From NCBI GenBank assembly GCA_046537875.1, contig JBKHJZ010000073.1, positions 1 through 14,868 on the forward strand: a stretch of DNA of 14,868 nt. The letters run 5' to 3'. Shown here piece by piece: positions 13,447 through 14,868 of the stretch (positions are counted from its first letter, which is position 1; each line of letters starts with the position of its first letter). The DNA comes from JBKHJZ01 sp046537875 (lineage in GTDB: Bacteria; Actinomycetota; Acidimicrobiia; Acidimicrobiales; VFJN01). The translations under genes and the position numbers were made by a program. The notes under the pieces are model-generated. The model was not told the DNA's origin and ran no database searches. It was given only the letters and a program-made list of their open reading frames with translations.

Positions 13447-14012
13447 CCGCCGCCGCGGCCGCGCGGGCGCCGGTGGGCGCCCGCCTGCCGGGGCAGGTGA
13501 TGCTCCACCCCGCCATGGTCCTGGCGGTCGGCGTGCTGGCGGTCAACGACCACTGGCTCAAGGGCCGGATCGGCGCCGAGCCGGGCGTCGGGCTCGTCAC
13601 CGGCAAGCTCTCGGACGTCGCTGGCCTCGCCTTCTTCCCGGCCCTGCTGGTCTCGGTCGTCGAGGTCGTCCGGTGGCTCGGCCACCGGCTCGGCCACCGG
13701 CGCGGGGACGGCTGGGTCTGCACCCGGCGGGAGATGGCGGCCGCTGCGGCGGTCACCGCCGCCGGGTTCGCGGCGGTCCAGGTGCTCCCGGCGGCGGCCG
13801 CCGGCTACGAGGCCGTGCTCACGGTCCTACGCTGGTGGCCTGGCGCGGCGGTGGCGGTGGTGGCCGGTGGGCCGTCGCCGCCCCTCCCGCAGATCGACCA
13901 CGTGATGGACGCCACCGACATCCTGTGCCTCCCGGCCGTGTGGGTCGGCTACCGGGCGGGGTGCCGGGTGGGCGTCCCGGACACGAGGAGGGCGGGGGCG
14001 GATGGACGGTGA
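13443..14012 (+). CDS. Multi-pass membrane protein of unknown function
   Basis: This 189-residue protein has about four hydrophobic segments, near residues 22-38, 56-78, 98-121 and 126-142, with another possible one at 157-173. Conserved-looking stretches are Val-Asn-Asp-His-Trp-Leu-Lys-Gly (34-41) and Val-Thr-Gly-Lys-Leu-Ser-Asp-Val-Ala-Gly (52-61), which I recall from other uncharacterised bacterial membrane proteins, and Asp-Ala-Thr-Asp-Ile-Leu-Cys-Leu-Pro-Ala (156-165). Several of these charged residues lie at membrane borders and could matter for function. The GTG 13443 start overlaps the preceding stop (GTGA), and its end overlaps the kinase start by 11 bases, so it belongs to the same transcript. 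Confidence 0.8.
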   Translation: MTAAAAARAPVGARLPGQVMLHPAMVLAVGVLAVNDHWLKGRIGAEPGVGLVTGKLSDVAGLAFFPALLVSVVEVVRWLGHRLGHRRGDGWVCTRREMAAAAAVTAAGFAAVQVLPAAAAGYEAVLTVLRWWPGAAVAVVAGGPSPPLPQIDHVMDATDILCLPAVWVGYRAGCRVGVPDTRRAGADGR

Positions 14013-14868
14013 CAGCCCGGCGGGGGCGGAGGCGGCGAAGGGCCTGCGCATCGGGCGCTACCGGGTGGACGCCGTCCTCGGCACCGGGGCGTTCTCCACG
14101 GTGTACCGGGCGGTCGACGAGCGCCTCGACGACGTCGTGGCGGTCAAGGTGCTGGCCGAGAACCACAGCCTCGACGTCGAGCTGCGCGAACGGTTCCTGA
14201 CCGAGGGCCGGGTGCTGCGCCGCATCGCCGGCCCGCACGTCGTGGCGGTCCACGACGTGGGGGAGACCGCCCGCCAGCAGCCGTTCCTCGTCCTCGAGCA
14301 CGCCGACCGGGGCACGCTCCGCCAGCGGGTGACCGACCTGGCGGGCCGGGGATGGCGGGCCCGGGTCGCCGACGTGTGGGCGGTGGCCGAGCCGCTGGCC
14401 CAGGCGCTGGCAGCGATGCACCGGGCCGGCGTGGTGCACCGCGACCTGAACCCCGCCAACGTCCTCATCGCCACCCGAGGGCGCCGTGCGCCCGGGTCGC
14501 CGACGGCGGTGGTCGGGTGGGACGAGCGGCTGCTGCTCGCAGATCTCGGCCTGTGCAAGGACCTGGCGCTCAACTCGGGGCACACGTCGGCCGGCGGGAC
14601 CGAGGGGTTCCGGCCCCCGGAGCTGCGCCGCGGCCCCGCGGTCATCGACGGGCGCGCCGACCTGTGGTCGCTGTCCGCGCTCGTCGTGTGGTTGGCGACC
14701 GGCGCCCCGCCGGGCGACCTCCCGGCCGAGGCGGCGATGGCGGCGACCGGCCTGCCGGTGGGGCTGGCCCGGGCGCTCGACCGCAGCCTGGCCGTCGCCC
14801 CGGCAGCGCGCCATCCCGACCCGCACGCCTGGCTGGTCGACGTCGCCTCGGCGCTCGGGGACGTGGCC
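14002..14868 (+). CDS. Ser/Thr protein kinase (Hanks type), C-terminus beyond the window
   Basis: 289 codons are visible. The domain order is a Gly-rich loop (Leu-Gly-Thr-Gly-Ala-Phe-Ser-Thr-Val-Tyr, 26-35), ATP-anchoring K49 (Val-Ala-Val-Lys-Val) with partner E68, the catalytic loop H146-R-D148-L-N150-P-A-N153, metal-binding D181 in Asp-Leu-Gly, and the activation segment ending Gly-Thr-Glu-Gly-Phe-Arg-Pro-Pro-Glu (199-207), then Asp-Leu-Trp-Ser. Two places differ from the norm: the catalytic-loop Lys of HRDLKPxN is Asn150, and DFG is DLG. With Asp148, Asn153 and Lys49 kept, it may still be active. A membrane segment or sensor could lie in the missing part. ATG 14002 has GAGGAGGG upstream. 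The gene overlaps the membrane protein gene, pointing to a shared signalling task. Confidence 0.93.
   Translation, partial: MDGDSPAGAEAAKGLRIGRYRVDAVLGTGAFSTVYRAVDERLDDVVAVKVLAENHSLDVELRERFLTEGRVLRRIAGPHVVAVHDVGETARQQPFLVLEHADRGTLRQRVTDLAGRGWRARVADVWAVAEPLAQALAAMHRAGVVHRDLNPANVLIATRGRRAPGSPTAVVGWDERLLLADLGLCKDLALNSGHTSAGGTEGFRPPELRRGPAVIDGRADLWSLSALVVWLATGAPPGDLPAEAAMAATGLPVGLARALDRSLAVAPAARHPDPHAWLVDVASALGDVA

Noticed and set aside
1..14868. CRISPR array, tRNA or rRNA genes
   Set aside because: I looked for regularly spaced direct repeats and for tRNA/rRNA signatures and saw none; the only tandem array is the contiguous 15-bp one without spacers.

Overview
The window is high-GC bacterial DNA. 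Frequent GTG starts, Shine-Dalgarno sites in front of several genes, an F420-type luciferase-like oxidoreductase and a Ser/Thr protein kinase all point to an actinobacterium, possibly of the Acidimicrobiia, although nothing here fixes the genus. By eye it has two halves. Positions 1 to about 6260 are less GC-extreme and hold mobile-element debris, broken genes and accessory genes. Positions about 6350 to 14868 are very GC-rich, tightly packed and look like stable chromosome.

Left half. Position 1-431 (minus) is the start of a nucleotidyltransferase-fold protein running off the window, and 500-794 (plus) looks like a STAS domain broken by one frameshift. A TetR regulator (802-1407, minus) and a six-helix membrane protein (1491-2144, plus) diverge from a shared intergenic region with overlapping perfect inverted repeats, which are probably the TetR operator. 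A 32-codon ORF coupled to the membrane gene may be the stump of a lost gene. Then come the frameshifted tail of an ISL3-family transposase (2718-2899) and, directly against it, an apparently complete IS630-family element (2900-4110) with imperfect 24-bp terminal inverted repeats and a TA duplication. Next are two plus-strand genes (4258-4881 and 5081-5968) whose products both carry an Rx4H motif in a helical context, as HEPN ribonucleases do; the second also has a four-cysteine zinc-ribbon-like N-terminus. This pair is the best candidate for an undescribed defence or toxin-like system. The segment ends in gene-free sequence with an imperfect direct repeat.

Right half, minus strand. A VOC/glyoxalase-like protein and a compact AraC regulator form one small unit. 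A second unit is read from 11916 down to 7393: a luciferase-like (LLM) oxidoreductase, an N-acyl-D-amino-acid deacylase-type amidohydrolase, a TauD/TfdA-type Fe(II)/2-oxoglutarate dioxygenase and a small metallo-beta-lactamase-like protein. The first three genes overlap by 1 and 4 bases, so they are probably one operon for breakdown or modification of an unknown amide or N-acyl compound.

Right half, plus strand. An ECF-type sigma factor (12049-12684) is followed by five 15-bp tandem repeats, a membrane-anchored DUF4352-like protein, a multi-pass membrane protein and a Ser/Thr protein kinase cut by the window edge. The last three overlap and are probably co-transcribed, suggesting an envelope or signalling module.
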